DNA of 7,509 nucleotides, taken from positions 1 to 7,509 of the forward strand of contig JAUNRD010000080.1 of NCBI GenBank assembly GCA_030535815.1, written 5' to 3'. The DNA is from Clostridia bacterium. GTDB taxonomy: Bacteria; Bacillota; Clostridia; CAKSNL01; HGM11501. The notes beneath the pieces were generated by a model that did no database searches, was not told the origin of the DNA, and saw only the letters and a program-made list of their open reading frames with translations. A program made the translations under genes and the position numbers. Of the stretch, positions 1-7,280 are shown piece after piece (position 1 is the stretch's first letter; the number at the start of each line of letters is the position of its first letter).

Positions 1-31
1 CTTTTTTAGGTGTTGCACTTAATATTGTAAT

Positions 32-110
32 CTGCCCTCCCTTGTGTAAAGGGAGGTGGCATCGGAGATTTTTCAGCCAAAGGCGAAAATCTCTGATGAC
101 GGAGGGATTG
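32..110. repeat. Dispersed intergenic hairpin repeat, copy 1
   Basis: Two adjacent hairpins and a conserved tail are visible. The first has an 8-bp stem (36-43 with 49-56, CCTCCCTT/AAGGGAGG) and loop GTGTA. The second has a 12-bp stem with one G-T pair (61-72 with 86-97). The tail is GACGGAGGGATTG (98-110), and its GGAGGG could also pair with the CCTCCC of the first hairpin. The same plan returns at 7140-7192 with the same GTGTA loop and a closely matching tail, so this is a repeat family rather than a chance fold. No protein is encoded. It resembles MITE-like or REP-like intergenic elements I recall from gut Clostridia, but I cannot name the family. Confidence 0.75.
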
Positions 111-147
111 CGTTTCGTCTGCGATGCATTATCCCACATCCATCGCT

Positions 148-258
148 GTCGTTCTGAGCCGTAGGCCGTTTTGGTAAAAACGCCGTAGGGCGAAGAATCT
201 CAAATAAATAATCCCCGGTATTCCGAAAAGGGATTCTTCGCCTGCGGCTCAGAATGAC
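148..258. repeat. REP-like long inverted repeat with nested hairpin
   Basis: The ends form a 13-bp inverted repeat: GTCGTTCTGAGCC (148-160) against GGCTCAGAATGAC (246-258), with one G-T pair. Inside, GGCGAAGAATC (189-199) pairs perfectly with GATTCTTCGCC (232-242). Around them GCCGTAGG and CCTGCGGC extend the stem with one bulged G and one mismatch. A small extra hairpin (CGTTTT 167-172 / AAAACG 177-182, loop GGTA) sits in the left arm and looks like an insertion, since the left arm carries two GCCGTAGG copies (158-165 and 182-189) and the right arm only one complement. The TTCTGAGC...GAAGAATC pattern is, from memory, a common dispersed repeat in Clostridia genomes. It is non-coding. Confidence 0.75.
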
Positions 259-373
259 AAGAGGGAGCTACGCCTATTCAGAGGGACAAACATCCGCATT
301 GCTGTTTTAATGAAGGAAACTGAAAAATAAAATTCAAATGCAGAGCCTCATCCTTTTGCTGTCGATGTATTAT

Positions 374-434
374 GTAGGGGCCGGCGTCCCCGACGGACCG
401 CAAACATCGCTCGCTACGCTCACTCAGAATGACA
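374..434. repeat. GC-rich spacer with a lone repeat end
   Basis: The tract from GTAGGGGCCGGCGTCCCC to CTCAGAATGACA is more GC-rich than its surroundings and looks like fused fragments of dispersed repeats. CTCAGAATGACA (423-434) is identical to 248-259 in the repeat upstream, but no partner arm is visible nearby, so this is probably a decayed or solo end. A 65-codon open frame runs across it (338-535). I do not accept it as a gene, because it runs over the repeat and the control dyad and has no good ribosome binding site. Apart from this tract I see nothing supportable between 260 and 480. Confidence 0.5.
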
Positions 435-480
435 GCCAACCTGACACATCGACATATTGCCTCCTTTTCTCTTGGAAATC

Positions 481-512
481 TTGCACAAAGGAAAAGTTGC
501 TATTTTGTGCAA
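481..512. promoter_or_regulatory. Dyad upstream of the large gene, putative operator, copy A
   Basis: TTGCACAA (481-488) and TTGTGCAA (505-512) are perfect reverse complements separated by 16 bases. The same two octamers, also 16 apart, lie at 7279-7310 upstream of the second gene. In both copies they sit exactly 81 bases (start to start for the left arm, 89) before the -10 hexamer when measured from the left-arm end and start respectively. The arms are identical between copies, whereas the 16-base spacers match at only about 6 positions. That pattern fits a dimeric DNA-binding protein touching two half-sites about two helical turns apart. The position, roughly -102 to -71 from the predicted start point, suits an activator better than a repressor. 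The regulator is unknown. Confidence 0.6.
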
Positions 513-545
513 TGTCCCAAATATCAGACGAATGATAAAAAACAG

Positions 546-575
546 ATGGAAAACACACGGAGATTGTGATAAAAT
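546..575 (+). promoter_or_regulatory. Predicted sigma-A type promoter, extended -10, copy A
   Basis: The -10 box is TAAAAT (570-575), preceded by TG one base upstream (567-568), giving the extended form TGATAAAAT. The -35 region is weak: TGGAAA (547-552) at 17 bases or ATGGAA (546-551) at 18. The promoter upstream of the second gene carries the same TTGTGATAAAAT with a better -35, TTGGAA. The predicted start of transcription is near 582. A weak -35 with an extended -10 and an upstream dyad is consistent with activator-assisted transcription, which is an inference. Confidence 0.65.
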
Positions 576-581
576 AATATT

Positions 582-673
582 ACTAAAAGTGTCTTTGTAC
601 GCTTTTTAATGTTTGGTGCCGGACGGCACGAATAAATAAGGGGCATTGCCCCGGAAAAAGGAGTGGTTCTTTT
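582..673 (+). promoter_or_regulatory. Structured 5' leader of the large gene, with ribosome binding site
   Basis: Three small hairpins can be drawn. The first, at the very 5' end of the predicted transcript, pairs AAAAGTG (585-591) with CGCTTTT (600-606) around an 8-base loop. The second is GTGCC/GGCAC (616-620 with 625-629, loop GGAC). The third is GGGGC/GCCCC (640-644 with 648-652, loop ATT). AAGGAG (658-663) follows, 10 bases before the ATG, and decides the start. The first two hairpins have counterparts in the leader of the second gene; the third does not. A protective or regulatory role for the 5' hairpin is a guess. I see no match to a riboswitch class I know. Confidence 0.5.
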
Positions 674-3600
674 ATGAAAAAGACATTGTCTATCCTGCTC
701 GCACTCACGATGCTGGCATCCATCTGCACAGTACCGGCATGGGCAGAAGACGCAACATTGGACATTCCCGTAATCGAAGAGGTTACTGAGGAAGAGCTTA
801 CAGAAGTGGACCTCTTCGGTGAAGAGATTGAACTTATGGCAGATGAAGATTTTGCCGCAATCGAAACATCCGAAACCGATGGAATTACCCTTCTTTCTGA
901 AATTGACGGCATAACCGTTACATCTCAGAGTGTAGCAGGTCGTGGCTCAGAAGGTGCAATCGCTTCTCTTTACAACGGACAGATTACCGTTGGCGATGAC
1001 CTTGGCGGTCAGTTTATCAAAGACGGCGACGTTGAAGAGGGCTACATGATTTTCAAAGGGGACACAATTACCATCGATTTTGGTGAGAAGATGGCATTTT
1101 CCGGTATCCGTTTGTGGGATTCTTCCAGAAGCCGTTATTTTTCCACCTACGGAACTGACGGAACAGGTAATGAACCCCGTCCCGGTGCAAGAAGAATTGC
1201 AACAAGCACCGTTTACTTCTCCGACGACGGTGAAAACTGGTACAGAACTTTCCCCGCAACAGCCGTTTATAATGAAGAAGGGCTCTATTCAGACCTGCTC
1301 TTCCCCATGAACGGAAAAGGCGCAAAGATTAACCTTAACGCAAGATACATTAAATTTGAAGCAACAACAGTAACAGAGACCTGGGGCGAGCTTGAAATGG
1401 AAGAAATCGCCATGATAGATGCAAACAGCGACTTGAAGACCTGGTCTCTTGACGGACACGAAATTCCGAACAGCGCAATCGAATCTGTCGTAGCGGGCAG
1501 TGAATGGAACACCATAAGCTATAAGGTATCAAATGCATACGACGGTATGATAAGCCTTTCAAGCTACTGGCATTCAATTGCCAATGCAACAGATCATGTA
1601 TATACCGACGAAGACAGAAGCTTTGTTATAACCCTTAAGGAAAAGACTAAAATCGGCGGTATCAGACTCTGGCCCAGAAATGATGCCACTGCAGAAGCCA
1701 ATGCGGCAAACACAGCAACAATGCGTAAGGTAAGACTTATGGGTTCTGAGGACGGCACAAACTGGTATAATATTTCAACCGTAACAGCCGATCTTCATAA
1801 TACTTACAGTGCAAACGGCTATATGATGCCCGTTGACGTACTTATTCCTTCCTCCATAGATGCTGACCTTAAATATATCAAGGTTGTCGGCGAAAAGAGT
1901 GACAACTATGTATGTCTTGCTGAATTCCAGCTTCTTGACGAAGGTGCAAAGACAGGTACAGTTTCTGCTTACCTTTCTGATGATGACGTTGTTACCTGGA
2001 AAACTGCTCCTGCCCAGACTGCATTCTACAGCTCCCTCGGCAAGAACATAGCCGTAAACACAAGCGTATTTGACGGTCAGGTACATCAGGTAATCAACGA
2101 AGGCGAAGGCTATTATGCAACCTGGCTCACAGCAAACAACGATCCCCACTGGGAAATCGACAACGCTCTGACGGGCGACGGTTATGTAACAGTTGACTTT
2201 GACTTAGGTAAGAGCTATACCTTCTCCGGCGCCCGTATCTTTGGCCGTTGGAATCAGCCCGGTCAGGCACTTACAAAGGGTCACATCTGGGTATCCGATG
2301 ACGGTGAAACCTGGTATAAGTCCGACTTACATGAAGACGGCGGTACAACCGTAAGCATAGCATTTGAAGGCGGCGCAATTGAAAGAGTTGCTCTTGCAAA
2401 ATATGCATCAACCGGTGAAATTTATACAGACATCCCCACAACATTCGGCGAGGACTACAATATAACTGCACGTTATATCCGTATTCACTGTGCTGAAACA
2501 GGCGGCGGTAATCACTGGTCCTTCCAGGAGCTTTTACTTACAGCACCCGACAATGCAAACCCCACAAAGACTCCTACCGAGCTTGGTGCAATATTAAAGG
2601 CAGAGGCTGACGAGGTTACAGCAGTTATCAATGCTCTTTCTGCGTCCTCCTCTATGGCTGATATTGAAGCGGCAAGCAACGCATACGACGCTCTTCCCGA
2701 AGGCGCAAAGGAGCTTGTTACGGAAGAGACATTAAATAAGCTCGCCGATGCCGAGGCTCTTGTAAAGGGCTCCATCTACGAAATGTCTGTGGCACAGAGC
2801 ACAGGTCTTAACAAGGCAACCTTCACTCTTCCCGTAAGAAGTGATATGACAATAAAGTCCGTTACATATACCGATACTTTAGGCAGAGTTATTGACGGAA
2901 CCGATGCTGCAAGTGTTACAAGCAACGAAACTGCCATGACAATTACCCTGGCAGGCGGCTACGAAACCGCTACAGGTCTTACAGCCTACACAGACGGATC
3001 CAAGGGTACACTTTACTTCGGAACAGCAAATACAACCTACGGATGGACTGCAGGTCAGGAAATCCAGCCCTCCTTCTTTACAGGCTCTTTCGTAAGAAAG
3101 GTAACATCCGACGGTATTGGTAACCACTATATCACCATCACCTTCGGTGACGATTCAACCGCAACAGTAAACATAAAGACAACTGCTGACTTTATTCAGC
3201 TTACAAGTGCAGCTGCAATCGAAGGCAGCGAATATGATGACGAAATCGCACCCAAGACAACATGGAAGGCAACAACATCCATAAGAAACAGAGATATGAA
3301 TAAGGCATTCGACGGTCAGGTTGAATACCTTATCCGTAAGGGCGGAGCAACCACCGCTAACCGCTATGAAACTGACTTCGTTGCAGGAAAGTACACTGCA
3401 AACGCTGACCTTTCAGGTGCGGTTGAGCAGGTACTTCTCTATCCTCCCGTTCGTCTTGACTTTATCCTTGACACAGGCGAGGAAACAGAAATTTCCGGTA
3501 TAAGAATTTATCCCAGAGTTTCTTCCTACAACGAAGATAAGACCAAGGGTACCTTAGCAGGCGGCCCCACCCAGATAAGATACTGGGGTTCTGATGACGG

Positions 3601-6600
3601 TGAAAACTGGGTAAGCCTCGGTGACTACACCTTCACAACAAATCTTACCGAAAAGACAGCGAAATTCTCCGACATCGTTTCTTACAGATACTATAAGGGC
3701 TCTGTAACAAAGTCCAACGGATTGGAATACAAGCAGACAATATCCATTTCCGAAATCACACTCTTAAAGGCTGAGACAATGCTTACCTCCGATGAGGTTG
3801 TTACAGTTGATGCATCAGAAAATAAGGCGGCAGAATTTACTTTTGCTCTTGTTGGCGATGAAACCGTTGCTTCTCTCAAGGATGCTGAGGGCGGCGACGT
3901 TGCATACACATTTGCTGACGGTGTTCTTGCAATTTCCAAGGAGACAGTTGCAACTTTAGCAAACGGCGAAAACGTACTTACAGTAACCTTCACAAACGAT
4001 GCTGAGTTTACTTTTACGGTAAATAAGACAGACACATCAAAGGTTACTTATATGCTCTTTGATGCGTCAAACGGAACAGGTGCTCTTGTTCTTACAAACA
4101 CATCGGCCAAGGAAGTAACAGCCCTTAAGCTTGAAGACGGAACAGAACTTGAGTTTACCCAGTCTGATGACAACAAGGAAATTACCGTTATAAGACAGTA
4201 CTTCAGACGTTCAGGCGACTTCTTCTCTTTAATCGATGTTAATAAGGGCGGCGAGGTTAAGGTTGTTGCAACCTTCAGCGACAGTACAACCAAGACCTAC
4301 ACGGTTACTGTTGATGCCGCATGGGTGGCAGTAACAGGTACATCGGGCGAATTTGCCGATGACGAAATCATTCCCGACACTACTAAGTGGAAGGCAAGAG
4401 TAAGCTCTGCTCTTGATGTAAATCAGCCCAGCAACGTGCTTTCTGCAAAGGCGATAGGCAAGAAGGATTACCAGAACTGGCACTCTTTCCACAGCACAGT
4501 TAACGGCGTTGGAGGAACAGGCGACTCCACCGCGGCAATCGGTCACTACTTAGACGTTGACTTCGGCGAGAACGTGACTCCCTACACAGGTATCCGTCAT
4601 CTTGAACGTCCCGGCGGAACAACCTGGAATACTTTGGTTACGGTAACAGGTAAAAACAGTGCAGATGAAGAGTGGACAGAGGTTTACTCTGCTAAGCCCT
4701 ACTATGAAAAGGTTGGCGATTATACAGTCGGCGAAAACAGTGTTCCGATTTATTCTTCCGACATTCTCTTCGGTAAGGCAGTTTCCTACCGTTACTTAAG
4801 ACTTCACATTGTATCCACATCCAACCATATAACAGCGGACACAATCCACTTTATAAAGGATAAGGTTACATTCAGTGGCCCCGAAAAGGCAGTTATCGAC
4901 AAGGATAACGTAACAGATGCGAAGTTTACCTTCCACGTACCTGCCGATGCGGAAGGAAGAATCTACGTATGGGTATCAAGCGTAACACTTGATGAAGCAA
5001 ACTACACCTGGGACAAGGAAACAGGCACCCTTACATTAAAGGCTGATTACTTAAAGACTCTTGGAACAGGTACTTTCAAAGTAATGGTACAGATTGACTC
5101 CTCCGAGTACTTTGAAATGGATGTAGAGCTTAAGGATTACTATTCCGAAACCTACTATTTCACGGAAACAGACAATGCAAGAGGAACAGAAAATCTTGTA
5201 ATCACCATTCCCGAAGGAAAGACATTAAGCACCCTTAAGTATGGCGATAAGGATGTTGCCTTCACTCAGGCAGATGGCAAGGCAACCGTACTTCGTTACA
5301 ACTTCAGAGGTCTTGATAACTTCTTCGAGGTAGATAGTGTTACTCTTAATGCAACCTTCAGCGACACTACTACGGCTACTTACACAATAAACCTTCAGAC
5401 CGAAGGGCTTGATGTTCCCGAAGCAGATGAGACATTGTTCCTCGATGACGAAATTGTGCCTGATATGTGGTCTGCAACCACATTATCCACAAATTCCGAC
5501 AATAACGTGGTTTCACGTATCTTCAGTAAGACAGGTACTTACTGGCACAGTGCATACACCGAAGACAGAAGCAATCCCGATGATGTAAAGGCTGTGGCAG
5601 ACTCCGAGGAAGGCAGACACTATATTATGCTCTCTACTGACAGCGGCGTTACCTTCTCCGGTATCCGTTACTATGCAAGAACAGATAATTTTGCAGGTAC
5701 ATGGGACGGTGTAACCGTATATGTAAGAACCTTAGACGAAGAAGAAGGCTGGACACTTGTAAAGTCCCAGAACTTTGATAAGACAACCCTCGGTGAAACA
5801 AGGGTTGCAACCGTTTACTTTGACGAGCCCGTATATGCAGATGATGTTTTAATTGTTGCAGATGCAGGTTACTTTAAGTATGCAACCGCAAAGGCACTTA
5901 CACTTCTTAAGGAAGGTGCAAGTGCTCCCGATGCAGCAGAGGATGAGGTTAAGATTGACGTAACACCCACAACAGGCGGTAACGTTTATATCGACGGTGC
6001 ACCTTCTCTCGGTTCTGCCAACGTGGCGGCAAACGGTAACATTACCTTAACGGCAGACGCTGCAGGCTTTAAGTACTGGATTGAAGCAAACACAGGTAAA
6101 ATCCTTGGCACAGATGCAACAACAGGTATCACCGTAAACACATCTGTTGGTAAGGACATCAAGGCAGTATTTACAGATCCCTCCGCATTTGAAGCATTCT
6201 ATGCATTCATCGGAAGAGACGGTGCTAAGCTTGTATCCTCCGGTTATGTAAAGAAGGGTACTGCTCCCGTTGCTCCCTCCGCTGATCAGCTCTACACCAC
6301 AGGCTACAGCTTTGTGAAGTGGGTTGACAAGGACGGCGCTGACGCTGATGTAACAGCTAAGATAAATGCAGAAACAGAATACTATGCATTATACGAAGCA
6401 AAGGGAACAAAGCAGAGCACTATTACAGTAACAAACGGTACTGTTGGACTCTTCGACGGAACTGACGAAGCTGCTTCCGAAAAGACCTATGCATACGATA
6501 CAAAGGTTAAGGCTGTGGCAGAAGAGGCAGAAGAAGGACAGAAATTTGCATACTGGACAATTAATGATAAGATTGTTTGCTACACAGAAACATATATCTT

Positions 6601-7039
6601 CTTCGCACCCGATATGGATGTGGCTCTTACTGCGGTTTATGTGGCAGAAGATGCAGTTGTTGAAAAGGCTGTGGGCATCACAATGACAGTATCACAGGAT
6701 ACAGTGGCAAACGAAGATGAAACAACAACACTTGTTGCAAGCTTCCTTACCACAAGAGTTGTTCCCGACGGCGTAACAGTTCTTGAAACAGGCGTAATCT
6801 ATGTCAAGGACGATTCTGTAACAGACCTTACCATAGATATGATCGGAACGACTACTGCGGAAGGCAAGAAAGTAAAGGTAGCTCTTTGCGATTCAAAGAC
6901 CTCCGGTCAGTATAAGCTTACTGCAAGCTATAAGGATTACGGCGGAATCTCTGCACGAGGCTTTATCACATATCTTGACGGCGAAGAAGTTAAGACAGTT
7001 TATACCGATTTCTACAAAATCGACTGCTCGGAAAATTAA
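674..7039 (+). CDS. Giant secreted multi-domain protein with six discoidin (F5/8 type C, CBM32-like) modules
   Basis: Role: probably an extracellular adhesin or glycan-binding protein; no catalytic domain is recognisable. The ATG follows AAGGAG by 10 bases and opens a signal peptide, likely cut after AWA (residues 22-24). Residues 25-79 are strongly acidic. Six discoidin-like modules follow at about 75-252, 255-424, 425-625, 843-1034, 1216-1395 and 1577-1747. Each has a G-[IA]-R strand motif (R at 146, 331, 521, 944, 1308, 1665). Several have SDDGENWY-type turns (183, 541, 973) and ARYI[KR] strands (223, 599), typical of the family. Between them lie a helical segment (636-700), three related Ig-like modules (702-840, 1123-1213, 1493-1573) and two X2-like modules (1042-1116, 1398-1486). 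Residues 1760-1990 are beta-rich repeats resembling Listeria-Bacteroides/InlB B-repeats. A separate domain (1997-2121) ends the protein. No LPXTG, SLH, dockerin or C-terminal membrane segment is visible, so how it is held at the cell is unknown. It is monocistronic, between its own promoter and terminator. The family call is fairly sure; the ligand is not known. Confidence 0.93.
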   Translation: MKKTLSILLALTMLASICTVPAWAEDATLDIPVIEEVTEEELTEVDLFGEEIELMADEDFAAIETSETDGITLLSEIDGITVTSQSVAGRGSEGAIASLYNGQITVGDDLGGQFIKDGDVEEGYMIFKGDTITIDFGEKMAFSGIRLWDSSRSRYFSTYGTDGTGNEPRPGARRIATSTVYFSDDGENWYRTFPATAVYNEEGLYSDLLFPMNGKGAKINLNARYIKFEATTVTETWGELEMEEIAMIDANSDLKTWSLDGHEIPNSAIESVVAGSEWNTISYKVSNAYDGMISLSSYWHSIANATDHVYTDEDRSFVITLKEKTKIGGIRLWPRNDATAEANAANTATMRKVRLMGSEDGTNWYNISTVTADLHNTYSANGYMMPVDVLIPSSIDADLKYIKVVGEKSDNYVCLAEFQLLDEGAKTGTVSAYLSDDDVVTWKTAPAQTAFYSSLGKNIAVNTSVFDGQVHQVINEGEGYYATWLTANNDPHWEIDNALTGDGYVTVDFDLGKSYTFSGARIFGRWNQPGQALTKGHIWVSDDGETWYKSDLHEDGGTTVSIAFEGGAIERVALAKYASTGEIYTDIPTTFGEDYNITARYIRIHCAETGGGNHWSFQELLLTAPDNANPTKTPTELGAILKAEADEVTAVINALSASSSMADIEAASNAYDALPEGAKELVTEETLNKLADAEALVKGSIYEMSVAQSTGLNKATFTLPVRSDMTIKSVTYTDTLGRVIDGTDAASVTSNETAMTITLAGGYETATGLTAYTDGSKGTLYFGTANTTYGWTAGQEIQPSFFTGSFVRKVTSDGIGNHYITITFGDDSTATVNIKTTADFIQLTSAAAIEGSEYDDEIAPKTTWKATTSIRNRDMNKAFDGQVEYLIRKGGATTANRYETDFVAGKYTANADLSGAVEQVLLYPPVRLDFILDTGEETEISGIRIYPRVSSYNEDKTKGTLAGGPTQIRYWGSDDGENWVSLGDYTFTTNLTEKTAKFSDIVSYRYYKGSVTKSNGLEYKQTISISEITLLKAETMLTSDEVVTVDASENKAAEFTFALVGDETVASLKDAEGGDVAYTFADGVLAISKETVATLANGENVLTVTFTNDAEFTFTVNKTDTSKVTYMLFDASNGTGALVLTNTSAKEVTALKLEDGTELEFTQSDDNKEITVIRQYFRRSGDFFSLIDVNKGGEVKVVATFSDSTTKTYTVTVDAAWVAVTGTSGEFADDEIIPDTTKWKARVSSALDVNQPSNVLSAKAIGKKDYQNWHSFHSTVNGVGGTGDSTAAIGHYLDVDFGENVTPYTGIRHLERPGGTTWNTLVTVTGKNSADEEWTEVYSAKPYYEKVGDYTVGENSVPIYSSDILFGKAVSYRYLRLHIVSTSNHITADTIHFIKDKVTFSGPEKAVIDKDNVTDAKFTFHVPADAEGRIYVWVSSVTLDEANYTWDKETGTLTLKADYLKTLGTGTFKVMVQIDSSEYFEMDVELKDYYSETYYFTETDNARGTENLVITIPEGKTLSTLKYGDKDVAFTQADGKATVLRYNFRGLDNFFEVDSVTLNATFSDTTTATYTINLQTEGLDVPEADETLFLDDEIVPDMWSATTLSTNSDNNVVSRIFSKTGTYWHSAYTEDRSNPDDVKAVADSEEGRHYIMLSTDSGVTFSGIRYYARTDNFAGTWDGVTVYVRTLDEEEGWTLVKSQNFDKTTLGETRVATVYFDEPVYADDVLIVADAGYFKYATAKALTLLKEGASAPDAAEDEVKIDVTPTTGGNVYIDGAPSLGSANVAANGNITLTADAAGFKYWIEANTGKILGTDATTGITVNTSVGKDIKAVFTDPSAFEAFYAFIGRDGAKLVSSGYVKKGTAPVAPSADQLYTTGYSFVKWVDKDGADADVTAKINAETEYYALYEAKGTKQSTITVTNGTVGLFDGTDEAASEKTYAYDTKVKAVAEEAEEGQKFAYWTINDKIVCYTETYIFFAPDMDVALTAVYVAEDAVVEKAVGITMTVSQDTVANEDETTTLVASFLTTRVVPDGVTVLETGVIYVKDDSVTDLTIDMIGTTTAEGKKVKVALCDSKTSGQYKLTASYKDYGGISARGFITYLDGEEVKTVYTDFYKIDCSEN
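896..2548 (+). repeat. N-terminal array of three discoidin-like modules within the large gene
   Basis: This encodes residues 75-625. The three modules follow each other with almost no linker, unlike the later three, which are separated by Ig-type modules. Shared landmarks in order are an aromatic or Asn followed by (A)YDG or FDGQ (287-291 in the second, 466-469 in the third), the xxG[IA]R strand (142-146, 327-331, 517-521), the S-[DE]-D-G-x-[NT]-W-Y turn (183-190, 358-365, 541-548) and a closing E-[FIL]-x-[LM]-type strand. The first module has a long insertion between its G-I-R strand and its SDDG turn. Conservation is at protein level only; I see no long identical DNA tracts, so the duplications are old. 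Confidence 0.75.
3779..5914 (+). repeat. Two tandem X2-like + Ig-like + discoidin units within the large gene
   Basis: This encodes residues 1036-1395 and 1396-1747. Both units run X2-like, Ig-like, then discoidin. Matching landmarks are offset by about 362 residues: ATFSD at 1199 and 1560, DDEI at 1229 and 1591, and FR..(D)FF just before them. The X2-like halves carry the pattern of a YTF/YTW strand, then L-[AT]-[IL]-[SK]-x-[ED]-x-[VL], then a Leu-Gly or Leu-Ala-Asn-Gly turn and an L/F-x-V strand, as in PF03442. A partial, more diverged unit lies before them: Ig-like 702-840 plus discoidin with DDEI at 855. The X2 assignment is from pattern memory and less certain than the repeat itself. Confidence 0.7.
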
Positions 7040-7048
7040 TTAAAGCTT

Positions 7049-7082
7049 AAAAAGGACGATGCAAAAGCATCGTCCTTTTTTT
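7049..7082 (+). terminator. Strong intrinsic terminator of the large gene
   Basis: A perfect 14-bp stem (7049-7062 with 7067-7080) closes on an AAAA loop and runs into seven T residues (7076-7082). It starts 10 bases after the TAA stop codon. The A-rich left flank makes it able to work on the opposite strand too. It separates the large gene from the next one, which has its own promoter. Confidence 0.95.
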
Positions 7083-7139
7083 GTTGTGAGCATCGTAGGA
7101 GAGGAGCTTTGTTCCATCCCGAATACAGGCTCCTTAAAG

Positions 7140-7192
7140 CCTTCCCTGTGTAAGGGAAGGTGTCAAAACTGCAGGTTTTGACGAAAGGGTTG
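7140..7192. repeat. Dispersed intergenic hairpin repeat, copy 2
   Basis: The plan matches the repeat at 32-110. An 8-bp stem with the same GTGTA loop (7140-7147 with 7153-7160, CCTTCCCT/AGGGAAGG) is followed by a second hairpin, GTCAAAAC (7162-7169) with GTTTTGAC (7175-7182), and the tail GACGAAAGGGTTG (7180-7192). Compared with copy 1, the first stem has changed on both arms so that pairing is kept (CCTCCCTT to CCTTCCCT), and the second hairpin is quite different in sequence and length. It lies shortly after the terminator. No coding potential is seen. Confidence 0.75.
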
Positions 7193-7254
7193 TAAAATCG
7201 GGCGTTGCACCCGTAAAACACCTTCCAGCAATAGCGGTAAACCGGAAACTGTCT

Positions 7255-7280
7255 AAGCCGATAACGGCTTTTGCTTTTTT
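7255..7280 (+). terminator. Possible weak terminator-like hairpin
   Basis: AAGCCG (7255-7260) pairs with CGGCTT (7265-7270) around ATAA, followed by TTGCTTTTTT. The stem is only 6 bp and the T run is interrupted and shared with the left flank of the downstream dyad. It could back up the strong terminator upstream, or mean nothing. Confidence 0.25.

Noticed and set aside
32..258. CRISPR array or tRNA/rRNA in the repeat-rich spacer
   Set aside because: There are no regularly spaced direct repeats and no cloverleaf or rRNA-like sequence; the structures are unrelated hairpin repeats.
481..512. Reading the upstream dyad as an intrinsic terminator
   Set aside because: Copy A has no T run after it, the loop would be 16 bases, and conservation of the arms and spacing to the promoter fits a protein-binding site better.
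338..535. 65-codon open frame on the + strand
   Set aside because: It runs across a GC-rich repeat fragment and over the conserved dyad at 481-512, lacks a convincing ribosome binding site and resembles no protein I know.
713..727. Possible lipobox at LASIC (residues 14-18)
   Set aside because: The residue before the Cys is Ile, not Gly, Ala or Ser, and a good signal peptidase I site (AWA, 22-24) follows, so a lipoprotein is unlikely.
583..912. 109-codon open frame on the - strand over the start of the large gene
   Set aside because: It is a low-complexity Ser/Val-rich shadow of the acidic coding strand, and it overlaps the leader hairpins.
1775..2149. 124-codon open frame on the - strand inside the large gene
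   Set aside because: It is antisense to a well-conserved discoidin region, with no ribosome binding site that I can see; it reflects codon bias on the coding strand.
674..7039. Glycoside hydrolase, peptidase or other enzyme domain in the giant protein
   Set aside because: Discoidin modules often accompany such enzymes, but every stretch here is accounted for by beta-rich binding-type modules or linkers, and I found no catalytic motif.
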